Shown: positions 20,038 to 28,005 of the stretch, in pieces
Layout of the letters: each line of letters starts with the position of its first letter
How positions within the stretch are numbered: position 1 is the first letter of the stretch
Program-made: the position numbers and the translations under genes
Notes under the pieces: generated by a model
The model's input: only the letters and a program-made list of their open reading frames with translations
Databases searched by the model: none
Told to the model about the DNA's origin: nothing
From: an uncultured Erythrobacter sp.
GTDB lineage: Bacteria; Pseudomonadota; Alphaproteobacteria; Sphingomonadales; Sphingomonadaceae
Direction of reading: 5' to 3'
Assembly: GCA_947494705.1 (NCBI GenBank)
Contig: CANLVN010000003.1
Span: 682,001-746,000, forward strand
DNA length: 64,000 bases

Positions 20038-21648
20038 ATGCAAACCCAGAACCTTGGTGCCATGCAAGAGTGGAGCATGCGGATCACTCATGTGATCGAC
20101 CACGCGGCGCGCGAAGCGGGAACGCGCGAGATCGTCACGCGCTGGGCCGACGGCAGCGAGACGCGCACCGACTGGGCGGGTATTCGCACCGATGCGCTGA
20201 AGATGGCGCAGGCTTTGCAGAAGATCGGGATCAAGCCGGGCGAGCGGGTGGCTAGCCTCGCCATGAATCATTCGCGTCATCTCGTCAGCTGGTACGGCGT
20301 CGCTGGCATGGGTGGGGTGCTGCACACCGTGAACCCGCGACTGTTTGAAGGTCAGCTCGAATATATCGTCAACCACGCCGAGGACCGCGTGTTGTTCTAC
20401 GACGCCGCTTTCCAGCCGATCGTCGACAAGATGAAAGACCGCTGGACTACGGTGGAGCACTATATCTGCTACGATTCCGGCGAACATTCGCAGAGCTTCG
20501 AAGACTGGATCGGCGAACAGGACGGCGATTTCGAGTGGGTCATGGGCGACGAGCGCGATCCGTGCATGATCTGCTACACCAGCGGTACGACCGGCAATCC
20601 GAAAGGCGTGCAGTACGAGCACCGCTCGACCATGATGCACGCTCTCTCGGGCTTGCAGCCGTCAGCTTTCAACTTTTCCGGTTCATCGGTGATGCTGCCT
20701 GTGGTGCCGATGTTCCACGCGGCGAGCTGGGGCTTGCCCTATGCAGGCGCGATGGCGGGGATCAAGTTCGTGTTTTCGGCGGTGAACGATCCCGCAGTGC
20801 TGCACGAATTGATGATCAGGGAGGGTGTCACCGATTCCGCGGGCGTGCCAACTGTGTGGCTCGCGCATTTCCAGTACTGCGACAAAGAAGGGATCGACCT
20901 TCCGCCGCTCAGGGCTGCCACCATCGGCGGTTCGGCTGCGCCCAAGTTCATGATTCGCCGCCTGCTCGAAAACGGCACGCGGGTCCAGCATGCCTGGGGC
21001 ATGACCGAGACCTCTCCGATCGGCACAGTCGGCGGACCGACCCATGACTGGGATCAGCTCTCTCTTGATGAGAAGGTCGACAAATGCGCCATGCAGGGGC
21101 GGCCCATCTTCGGCGTGGAACTGCGCACCGTCGATCTCGACGACATGGCAACGCCTCTTCCGCGCGATGGCGAAGCGTCAGGCGCGCTCCAGATCCGGGG
21201 TCCTTGGATCATCAAGCGCTACTTCAAGGCCGAACAGGACGCGGCCAACAACGAAGGCTGGTTCGATACCGGCGACGTTGGCATCCTCCACCCCGACGGA
21301 ACCCTGCAACTGACTGACCGCACCAAGGACGTCATCAAGTCCGGCGGTGAATGGATCAGTTCGGTCGAACTCGAGAATGCTGCTGTCGGCCATCCGGCCG
21401 TTGCCGAGGCGGCGTGCGTGGGCATGTACCATCCCAAATGGGACGAACGCCCGGTCCTCTTCGTGGTGAAGAAGGAAGGCCAGGATTGCACGGCGGACGA
21501 AGTGCTCGAATATCTGAAGCCCCAGGTTGCAAAATGGTGGCTGCCCGATGCCATCGAATTCGTCGACGACATCCCGCACACAGCGACCGGCAAGATCAGC
21601 AAGAAGGACCTGCGGGACCGCTTTTCCGATTACAAGCTGGATGCGTGA
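20038..21648 (+). CDS. fatty-acid--CoA ligase (AMP-forming)
   Basis: Activates a medium- or long-chain fatty acid to its CoA thioester. The start at 20038 is chosen because gaggagagaagg lies directly upstream; the frame extends 27 codons further without support. The 536 residues carry the P-loop YTSGTTGNPKG (about 180-190), the HAWGMTETSPIG motif, WFDTGD, and the C-terminal KISKKDLRDRF containing the catalytic Lys. The MQTQNLGAMQEW start resembles AlkK-type ligases. The DUF1330 gene downstream overlaps its stop by eight bases. Confidence 0.93.
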   Translation: MQTQNLGAMQEWSMRITHVIDHAAREAGTREIVTRWADGSETRTDWAGIRTDALKMAQALQKIGIKPGERVASLAMNHSRHLVSWYGVAGMGGVLHTVNPRLFEGQLEYIVNHAEDRVLFYDAAFQPIVDKMKDRWTTVEHYICYDSGEHSQSFEDWIGEQDGDFEWVMGDERDPCMICYTSGTTGNPKGVQYEHRSTMMHALSGLQPSAFNFSGSSVMLPVVPMFHAASWGLPYAGAMAGIKFVFSAVNDPAVLHELMIREGVTDSAGVPTVWLAHFQYCDKEGIDLPPLRAATIGGSAAPKFMIRRLLENGTRVQHAWGMTETSPIGTVGGPTHDWDQLSLDEKVDKCAMQGRPIFGVELRTVDLDDMATPLPRDGEASGALQIRGPWIIKRYFKAEQDAANNEGWFDTGDVGILHPDGTLQLTDRTKDVIKSGGEWISSVELENAAVGHPAVAEAACVGMYHPKWDERPVLFVVKKEGQDCTADEVLEYLKPQVAKWWLPDAIEFVDDIPHTATGKISKKDLRDRFSDYKLDA

Positions 21649-22090
21649 CTTGACCCGGCACTACATTGACCCATCGCCCGCCAATTTTCAGGCGTTCAAG
21701 GACCTGCCGCGCGACGAGCCGATCCATATGCTCAACCTTCTGCGCTACCGCGATCTTGCCGAGTACCCGGAAGGTCATGCGCATCACGGCAAGGGTTGGA
21801 GCGGACGGCGTGCCTATGAGGAATACGGCAAGACCAGTGGCCCAATCTTCTCCCGCGTCGGCGGCAGCATCGTGTGGCGCGGTGCGTTCCAGACCATGGT
21901 CACGGGACCGGGTGCCGATGAGAAGGTCTGGCATGACGGTTTCGTCGCGCAGTACCCGAATGCAGGAGCGTTCTTCGAAATGATCAAGGATGCGGACTAC
22001 CAGCAAGCCGTAATCAACCGGACGGCCGCGCTGGTCGACAGCCGTCTCATGCGATTTGCGCCGGGTGAGCCTGGCAGCGGCTTTGGCTGA
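21641..22090 (+). CDS. DUF1330-like protein
   Basis: A 149-residue cytosolic protein resembling the dimeric alpha-beta-barrel DUF1330 group, with MLNLLRYRD near residue 30 and a compact ferredoxin-like pattern. Its ATG is inside the end of the acyl-CoA ligase gene, suggesting coupled expression and a role linked to acyl-CoA metabolism. No catalytic activity is established for this family. Confidence 0.75.
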   Translation: MRDLTRHYIDPSPANFQAFKDLPRDEPIHMLNLLRYRDLAEYPEGHAHHGKGWSGRRAYEEYGKTSGPIFSRVGGSIVWRGAFQTMVTGPGADEKVWHDGFVAQYPNAGAFFEMIKDADYQQAVINRTAALVDSRLMRFAPGEPGSGFG

Positions 22091-22094
22091 CGCA

Positions 22095-22586
22095 ATGACA
22101 CCCTTTCGCTGGTCACTTCTCACATTCATACTGATTGCTACTTTCGGCTTCGGCGCGCGACAGGCCATCGGGACGGTTTATGGCTCGGGCGAGGCTATTG
22201 CACTGCTGGAGGCGCTGGCCCGCTCGGGCTTGTATCTCGGCTCGGCGACCGCAACCGCCTCCGCTACGACGCTTGCTCTCATGCTGACGCTTATCGGCAT
22301 GGTTCGCCGTGCCGAGACCGAATTCGATTCGCAGATTTACGGAAACATCAACACGATCGCGCAGCTGTGTTTCGTGTCGCTGATCGTCAGTCTGATGCTA
22401 CTGCTAGTGCTTGTTTTCCCGGTCGGGGAGTTCGAGGATATTCCGGATCGCTGGTATCCGATGCTTTACGAAATACTCTTTGGAGCGACCGTTCTCGTCG
22501 TGGCACTGCTGTCGATGACTGTGACGATGCTGTACTTGACCATACGGTTCGTCATTTCCGAAATCACACCCGGCGACAATATCTGA
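22095..22586 (+). CDS. four-helix membrane protein of unknown function
   Basis: A 163-residue inner-membrane protein with about four hydrophobic helices (residues 5-22, 40-65, 90-112 and 125-152). The ATG at 22095 is four bases after the DUF1330 stop; an in-frame codon further upstream would overlap that gene and seems less likely. The loop RRAETEFDSQIYGNINT between helices 2 and 3 is the most polar part. I do not recognise the family. Confidence 0.65.
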   Translation: MTPFRWSLLTFILIATFGFGARQAIGTVYGSGEAIALLEALARSGLYLGSATATASATTLALMLTLIGMVRRAETEFDSQIYGNINTIAQLCFVSLIVSLMLLLVLVFPVGEFEDIPDRWYPMLYEILFGATVLVVALLSMTVTMLYLTIRFVISEITPGDNI

Positions 22587-22627
22587 TTGGGCGCAGCCCC
22601 GGTTACGCTAAGGGCTCTGCTATGAGT

Positions 22628-23713
22628 TCAGAATAAGCGCATCTGCCCGCCAGTTTCCGGCGGTTGGAAGCGCGAGCAATCGAGATCGAAGCTTGCTTTT
22701 CCAACGCCCGCCTTCTTGCAAGCAACCCTGAAACGCGTGCGCAGCAGATCGGCCCACACGCCGCGCGGCTTCATCCTGGTGTGAAAGTTCGGGTCGTTGT
22801 CTCTTCCGCCGCGCATTTCGCGCACAATGCTCATCACCTTTCCCGCCCGCTCCGGGAAATGGATATCAAGCCACTCACGGAACAGCGGGCTGACCTCATG
22901 CGGCAGGCGAAGGGGTATCCAGCCGATGCTTTCCACGCCCAAGGCAGCGACCCGCTCGACGATACCTTCCATGAACTCGTCGGTGACTGCCGGGATGATC
23001 GGAGAAATCGAGCAATGGGTCGGCACGCCCGCTTCGACCAGCCGACCCAAAGCTGAAAGACGCTTGGCCGGAGAAGCGCAGCGCGGCTCCAGCTTTCCCG
23101 ACAGCACCGGATCGAGGCTCGTTACGGATATGGCCACAGCCACCAACCGCTCACGTGCCATCGCTTCCAGCAGGTCGAGGTCGTGAAGGACCCGGTCAGA
23201 TTTGGTAGTAATCGTTACCGGGTGTCGCGCTTCGAGACATACCTCAAGCACTTCGCGGGTGATGCGATATTCCCGTTCGATCGGCTGATACGGATCGGTG
23301 TTTGTGCCCATGGCGATGGGGCGGGGCCGGTATCGCGGTTTTGCGAAAGTCTCTCGCAACAGGCGCGCGGCATCGGGCTTGGCGAACAGCTGCGTTTCAA
23401 AATCTAGGCCCGGGGAGAGATCGTGATAGGCGTGGGTGGGCCTGGCAAAGCAATAGATACAGCCATGCTCGCAGCCCCGATAGGCGTTTATGGAGCGGTC
23501 GAATGGGACGTCAGGCGATTGATTGAAGCTGAGGATGGTTTTAGGGTGCTCTTCTGTCACCGTTGTGCGCAACTTTACGGGAGGTCCGTCGAGGATTTCG
23601 ACATGGTCGCGCCAGTCACCATCGGTTTCGCGCGCGGCTAGGCCGAAACGGGAACTGACCTCCCCTGACGCTGCTCCGCGCCCGCTTGCCTTGATGTTCC
23701 CGCGACCATTCAT
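22628..23713 (-). CDS. radical SAM protein, PA0069 / SPL-like
   Basis: A 361-residue enzyme with the [4Fe-4S]-binding CxxxCxxC as Cys81, Cys85 and Cys88 in RGCEHGCIYCFARPTH. The surrounding sequence (NPYRGCEHGC-type, TNTDPYQPIE) fits the PA0069 group related to spore photoproduct lyase. The ATG at 23713 is preferred over an upstream in-frame start that would run into the exchanger gene. The reaction is unknown; DNA repair has been suggested for relatives only by similarity. Last gene of a minus-strand run. Confidence 0.85.
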   Translation of the reverse strand: MNGRGNIKASGRGAASGEVSSRFGLAARETDGDWRDHVEILDGPPVKLRTTVTEEHPKTILSFNQSPDVPFDRSINAYRGCEHGCIYCFARPTHAYHDLSPGLDFETQLFAKPDAARLLRETFAKPRYRPRPIAMGTNTDPYQPIEREYRITREVLEVCLEARHPVTITTKSDRVLHDLDLLEAMARERLVAVAISVTSLDPVLSGKLEPRCASPAKRLSALGRLVEAGVPTHCSISPIIPAVTDEFMEGIVERVAALGVESIGWIPLRLPHEVSPLFREWLDIHFPERAGKVMSIVREMRGGRDNDPNFHTRMKPRGVWADLLRTRFRVACKKAGVGKASFDLDCSRFQPPETGGQMRLF

Positions 23714-23751
23714 GGTCAGAACATAAATAGAACAAATGCGGCTGTCGAGCG

Positions 23752-24786
23752 CTAACCTTGCATCACCTGTATAGCCGCTCCGATCAGCCAGATCGCGATG
23801 AGAAGGACCGATTCCCAACCGATGCCTCCAGGTCCTTGCCGCTCACGACGCAGCAAACCGATCAGGAGGATTGCTGTCGTAACGATCACCAACCCCATCC
23901 AGAACACCGTCCTGTCCGAAATGGCGTTGTAGATGCTGCCCTCGCGATACGCGATGTCGGAAGCCGCGATGAAAAGGGCATCGAACATGTTGCCCCCGAT
24001 GATGCCGCCGATCGCCAGTTGCAGGGCACCGCGCCGCACGGCAGCAATGGTCGTCACGAGTTCAGGCAGCGAGGTCACGACTGCCGTGCCAAGCGCGCCT
24101 ACCACACCTTCGCTGATGCCAAGTCGGTCGGCCAGAAGGATACCCGCTTCACCCACGATCCAGCCAGTGAAACCAACGACTATGACAAGGCCCCCGAACA
24201 GCGCACCGACCACCCACAGTGGCGATGACGTGTCGGGTTCGTCCTCATCCTCGGACCTGGTGGCATCGGTCTTGCGTACGATCCACATCGGTTCTTGATG
24301 GATGCGGTGCGCATTGTGCAGGCCGATCAGGTAGGCTCCGATCAGCACCGGGGTCAGCGGATTGACGCCCCATATCGAATAAGGCGGCGCGGCCCATGCC
24401 ATGATTGGAAGCCCGACCAACAGGATCAGAACGGTTGCCTGACCCAGATTTACGGCGCTGGCGCCCGCATGCTCCAGATTGACCTTGCGATAGGCGATAT
24501 CCGCGATGGCAAGGAACATGGTCTGAGCCGCAATACCGCCCATCGCGTTCGCCACGCTGAGATCAGGCGCGCCACTCGCCGCGGTGCTGGTCGAGGTGAC
24601 GATCCCGGCGATGCTGGTCCCTGCTCCGAGCAGCACCGATCCGATTAGTGCCTCTCCGAAGCGCGTCCGGTCTGCGATCGTGTCGGCATAGGTCGCCATC
24701 CGTGTGCCCAGCGCACCGATGACGACTGCACACCCCAGAAAGATGAGGGCAACGGTACTCGTGGAATATGAGCTGATATCGAGCAA
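23752..24786 (-). CDS. CaCA-type (Na+/Ca2+ exchanger-like) membrane protein
   Basis: A 344-residue integral membrane protein of about ten helices with the inverted alpha-repeat layout of calcium/cation antiporters. The second repeat is canonical (ALGTAVVTSLPELVTT, followed by GGNMFDALF). The first repeat (GAGTSIAGIVTS) has Ile-Ala-Gly where a Leu-Pro-Glu is usual, so one of the two ion-coordinating acidic residues seems to be missing. An Asp occurs nine residues later (GAPDLSVANAMGG). A hydrophilic loop rich in Asp/Glu separates the halves. Transport activity or ion preference is therefore uncertain. Confidence 0.8.
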   Translation of the reverse strand: MLDISSYSTSTVALIFLGCAVVIGALGTRMATYADTIADRTRFGEALIGSVLLGAGTSIAGIVTSTSTAASGAPDLSVANAMGGIAAQTMFLAIADIAYRKVNLEHAGASAVNLGQATVLILLVGLPIMAWAAPPYSIWGVNPLTPVLIGAYLIGLHNAHRIHQEPMWIVRKTDATRSEDEDEPDTSSPLWVVGALFGGLVIVVGFTGWIVGEAGILLADRLGISEGVVGALGTAVVTSLPELVTTIAAVRRGALQLAIGGIIGGNMFDALFIAASDIAYREGSIYNAISDRTVFWMGLVIVTTAILLIGLLRRERQGPGGIGWESVLLIAIWLIGAAIQVMQG

Positions 24787-24840
24787 GAGCCCCCCTTTTC
24801 CAGCTTCAACGAAGGGGTTCGCCCTTATGTTCCGCCTGCT

Positions 24841-25371
24841 TCAGCTTTCGCGCAGTCTGGGCATGAGTTCAACGAAGTTGCATGGCCGGTTGCGGTTGTC
24901 GAGCTGCTCGGCAAGGATGCCGTCCCATCCATCCTTTACCGCGCCGTTTGAACCCGGAAGGGCGAAGATATAGGTGCCACGTGCAACGATAGCACAAGCC
25001 CGCGACTGAACCGTGCTTGTGCCGATGCTCTTGTAACTGAGCCAGCGAAACACCTCGCCGAAGCCGGGAATGTCACGCGCGCCCTCGATTTTGGCCAACG
25101 CCTCCGGTGTGACGTCGCGCCCAGTCAGCCCGGTGCCTCCGGTGGAGATGACCGCATCGATTGCAGGGTCGTCGATCCACCCCTCGAACTGCGCGACGAG
25201 CAGGCTCGCATCATCCTGGACGATGGTTCGTCCCGCAACGACATGGCCCGCTTCCTCGATGCGCGCGGCGAGGATGTCGCCGGATGTATCGGTTTCGGGG
25301 GTTCGGGTGTCTGAGACCGTCAACACGGCAATGTTGATTGCGGTGAACGGCTTGCCGGTGTCGATCGCCAT
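24841..25371 (-). CDS. moaB: molybdenum cofactor biosynthesis protein B (MoaB/Mog family)
   Basis: A 176-residue protein of the MoaB/MogA fold, which adenylylates or binds molybdopterin. It has the pterin-binding loop STGGTGLTGRD (residues 76-86) and the C-terminal ALPGSNGAVKDGWD. ATG at 25371 is preferred to a TTG one codon earlier because aggt lies at a suitable distance. It is nine bases downstream of the lytic transglycosylase gene, so it is probably cotranscribed with it. No other Mo-cofactor gene is in the window. Confidence 0.9.
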   Translation of the reverse strand: MAIDTGKPFTAINIAVLTVSDTRTPETDTSGDILAARIEEAGHVVAGRTIVQDDASLLVAQFEGWIDDPAIDAVISTGGTGLTGRDVTPEALAKIEGARDIPGFGEVFRWLSYKSIGTSTVQSRACAIVARGTYIFALPGSNGAVKDGWDGILAEQLDNRNRPCNFVELMPRLRES

Positions 25372-25380
25372 CAAATACCT

Positions 25381-27147
25381 CTATTCGCCGAGGAAGGCGG
25401 TCCTTGCCCTGGCAGGAAGCGGAAAGTCCGGCCATTGCCCCTGAGCCAAAGCCCGACGGGAAGGCGAGGGGACACCAGCGGCGCGCTCGTACATCCAGTA
25501 ATTGCGCATCACGATGGCGACATAGCCGCGGGTTTCCCAATAAGGGATCGATTCCATCCAGAGCAACGGATCATCCTGATCGTTGATCTCGGTGTTCCAG
25601 CGGCTGACGGGGGTGAGGCCGGCATTGTAGGCGGCCATGATCTTCGGCAGCTTGCCCTGGGTCGCGTAGCTGTCGCGCAACATTTCGAGATGTTGTTGCC
25701 CGTAAGCGAGATTGACTTCGGGATCGTTGAGGTCGGCATAGGATGCGCCAAGGTTTAGCGAGCGGTTATGGTCGCGGGCGGTTCCCGGCATGATCTGCAT
25801 CAGGCCGCGCGCATTGGCGGGGCTGACCGCGCCGGCGCGAAAGTTCGATTCCTGCAAGGCGTGGGCAAAGGCCAGCGCCGGATCGACCCGCCATCCGGTG
25901 GCCGGTTGCCAACGCGCGACGGGGAAGCGCAAGTCGCTCTCCGCACGCATGCCGTAGGGTGCGTTGTGGGCCATGAACAACTGGGTCGACGGTAAGCCAA
26001 GCTCGCGCGCCAGACGCGAAAGGATCGGATAATCCTGTGCGCGACCGATGCGAACTTCGTGGCGCAGAACCTCATCGGCGAGGGCGGGGCGACCGATTTC
26101 GGTAAGGGCAGTGGCGACCCGAACGTTGGAGCGGTCAGAAATTGCGCGCCAATCTTCGCTTGAGAGGGATTGTGTAGGTGCGTTTGCCGGAATCTCGATC
26201 CCAAGCTGGTCGATGGCCAAAAGGCCGTATAGCGTCTCGTCATAAGAGGCAGCCGCATCGAGATGCACCTGAGCCTTGCCCGGTTCACGACACCTCACCA
26301 AAGCGCGGTGTGCCCAGTAATGTGCTGCGGCAGTCAGTTCGACATTGGTCGAGCCATAGGCCGCTCGCTCGAAAGCTTCACCCGAGAGCGCGCAATATCC
26401 CAGTCGCCAGGCTGCCAGTCCTGCGACCCATTCACCTTCGGCGACCCAAGCACCCGACCCTTCGGAAACGGTTTCGGCCAGAGCGAGCGCGTTGCGATCA
26501 TCGTTCTCAATGTAATAGCTCCACGCGACCCGCTGACGCCATTCGGCACGCGCATCGGACCCCAAATAGGGGTCGACCTCGCTCAGCAGTACGTGCGCCC
26601 GCGCCGGATCGTCGTTCTTGATCGCATCGAGTATGGCGCTCTTGGTCGCGCTGGAGATTGAACCGTCGTTTACGCTGCGCGGAAGGATGCGCTTGGGCGC
26701 GGCGGGCTGACGGTTGAACCCTTGGGCGGCTGGGAAGGCGGGGAGACTATCCAGCCCCCGCGTCGCTCCGAGCCGTCCGAGTTGTTCGGCATGTGGCAGC
26801 TCGACTCCCATCTCAAACCAGTCAGCGATCTGGCCACCACTTACTTTGGGGCTGTTGGCGTGGGTGTAATATTCGGCAAGCGCCACCTGATAGAGTTCGG
26901 AATCCGGATAGGCACCAAGCATGGCGCTGACCCGGTCCCACTGTTCACGGTCGATCGCAGCGAACAGCGCGCGGTAATGCTCGCGTTCCTCCACATCCAG
27001 GACCGCCGGGACCGATGCTTCCTGCTCTCTTGCATGGTCGTAGTGAGCGACCATGCTGCCGCTTTGCGCGATAGCGGAGGGGGAAAGGGCAAAAGTGGAA
27101 ATAATACCGAGCGCACCCACGGCAGCTCGCAAACCATTTTTCGTCAT
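25381..27147 (-). CDS. soluble lytic murein transglycosylase
   Basis: Cleaves peptidoglycan glycan strands with 1,6-anhydro product formation in the periplasm. The 588-residue protein begins with a signal peptide (cleavage near SAIAQ), has a long alpha-helical superhelical region, and ends with an SLT domain. There the catalytic Glu433 lies in AHALQESNFRAGAVS, followed by GLMQIMPGTA and MAAYNAG. The ATG at 27147 shares one base with the preceding stop (TGATG). The layout matches Slt70-type enzymes. Confidence 0.92.
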   Translation of the reverse strand: MTKNGLRAAVGALGIISTFALSPSAIAQSGSMVAHYDHAREQEASVPAVLDVEEREHYRALFAAIDREQWDRVSAMLGAYPDSELYQVALAEYYTHANSPKVSGGQIADWFEMGVELPHAEQLGRLGATRGLDSLPAFPAAQGFNRQPAAPKRILPRSVNDGSISSATKSAILDAIKNDDPARAHVLLSEVDPYLGSDARAEWRQRVAWSYYIENDDRNALALAETVSEGSGAWVAEGEWVAGLAAWRLGYCALSGEAFERAAYGSTNVELTAAAHYWAHRALVRCREPGKAQVHLDAAASYDETLYGLLAIDQLGIEIPANAPTQSLSSEDWRAISDRSNVRVATALTEIGRPALADEVLRHEVRIGRAQDYPILSRLARELGLPSTQLFMAHNAPYGMRAESDLRFPVARWQPATGWRVDPALAFAHALQESNFRAGAVSPANARGLMQIMPGTARDHNRSLNLGASYADLNDPEVNLAYGQQHLEMLRDSYATQGKLPKIMAAYNAGLTPVSRWNTEINDQDDPLLWMESIPYWETRGYVAIVMRNYWMYERAAGVPSPSRRALAQGQWPDFPLPARARTAFLGE

Positions 27148-27899
27148 CAATCGGCCGACCATTCGATCCATCTCCGCCAGAAACGGGCTTTGAGGCGAGG
27201 CATTGCGATCATGCTGTCCAATCCCTCGCTCACCAGTAGCGGAATGCTGCGCGATGTTTGGTTGATTTCGCGTAAATCCGAAAGCTCTTTCGTTAATGCG
27301 TGCCCTAATAGAGGCGGAATGTTGGAGCCAAAGGCGACTACCCGCTTCGGCGAAGCCAGATCAATGTGACGCAGCGTTACCGCGTCCATTCCACCAGCAG
27401 CCAGAGCAGCGGTGTCGGCCATCGGCGTAGGGCGCGGCAGGGCGGATGCAAAATAGACCTGGTCTTCGCCGAGACCCATCGCGGAAAGGATCCGCTCAAG
27501 CAGATTCCCTTGCGGGCCGCTGAGCAAATGGTCACCGTCTCCTTCTTCCGGGTCGATGACCAGCACCATCAGTGCGGCATTGGCTGGCCCACGCGGTGAA
27601 ACCCGTCCGCGCGGTCCGATAGTGTCGAGACCGGGAGCTTCGAGCCAGAATCGGTGGAAGCTGTCGAGGTCGGCAGGCGCATTTTCGCCCAGCAGGTCGA
27701 TGCGTTCAGGCTCGGGCGTTTCTGTTGGTTCCGCCTCGACCTGCCGACGCTCGACCGGTTGGACATCAGATGGCGAAACCTCGTCCGCCCCCAGCCAATC
27801 CGTAGCGTCTTCGGCGAAGTCATGACTCACACCTGCCAAACGCCACCAGTCGAGCGTAGCCTCCAGTTCGGCTTTAGTTGGTGGGTCTATGGCGTTCAT
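27147..27899 (-). CDS. uracil-DNA-glycosylase-like protein with degenerate motifs
   Basis: A 250-residue protein whose C-terminal 170 residues follow the family-4 uracil-DNA glycosylase fold in outline (LMVLVIDPEEGD, LLSGPQGNLLERIL, PKRVVAFGS). The hallmark GEAPG motif is replaced by IDPEE, the usual Asn of the P-W-R-P region is absent (FASALPRPTP), and the C-terminal HPS motif is not seen. The protein contains no Cys, so it cannot hold the [4Fe-4S] cluster of family 4. Base-excision activity is doubtful. The N-terminal 80 residues are acidic and low in complexity. It is the first gene of the minus-strand unit. Confidence 0.7.
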   Translation of the reverse strand: MNAIDPPTKAELEATLDWWRLAGVSHDFAEDATDWLGADEVSPSDVQPVERRQVEAEPTETPEPERIDLLGENAPADLDSFHRFWLEAPGLDTIGPRGRVSPRGPANAALMVLVIDPEEGDGDHLLSGPQGNLLERILSAMGLGEDQVYFASALPRPTPMADTAALAAGGMDAVTLRHIDLASPKRVVAFGSNIPPLLGHALTKELSDLREINQTSRSIPLLVSEGLDSMIAMPRLKARFWRRWIEWSAD

Positions 27900-27959
27900 A
27901 CTTCTCAAAGCGGGCCTTGACGGACGCACCACCGATTAGCAAGTGCAGTCCAACACTTC

Positions 27960-27981
27960 GCCGCGCGCGGATCTGCGCGGC
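27960..27981. promoter_or_regulatory. inverted repeat before the ETF-QO gene
   Basis: A 7-bp perfect dyad, GCCGCGC-gcggatct-GCGCGGC, 24 bases before the ATG at 28006 in the 106-base divergent region. It could be an operator or a 5'-leader hairpin; in GC-rich DNA such arms also arise by chance. Confidence 0.25.
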
Positions 27982-28005
27982 ATACATTTGGGGATATGAA
28001 AGCTC

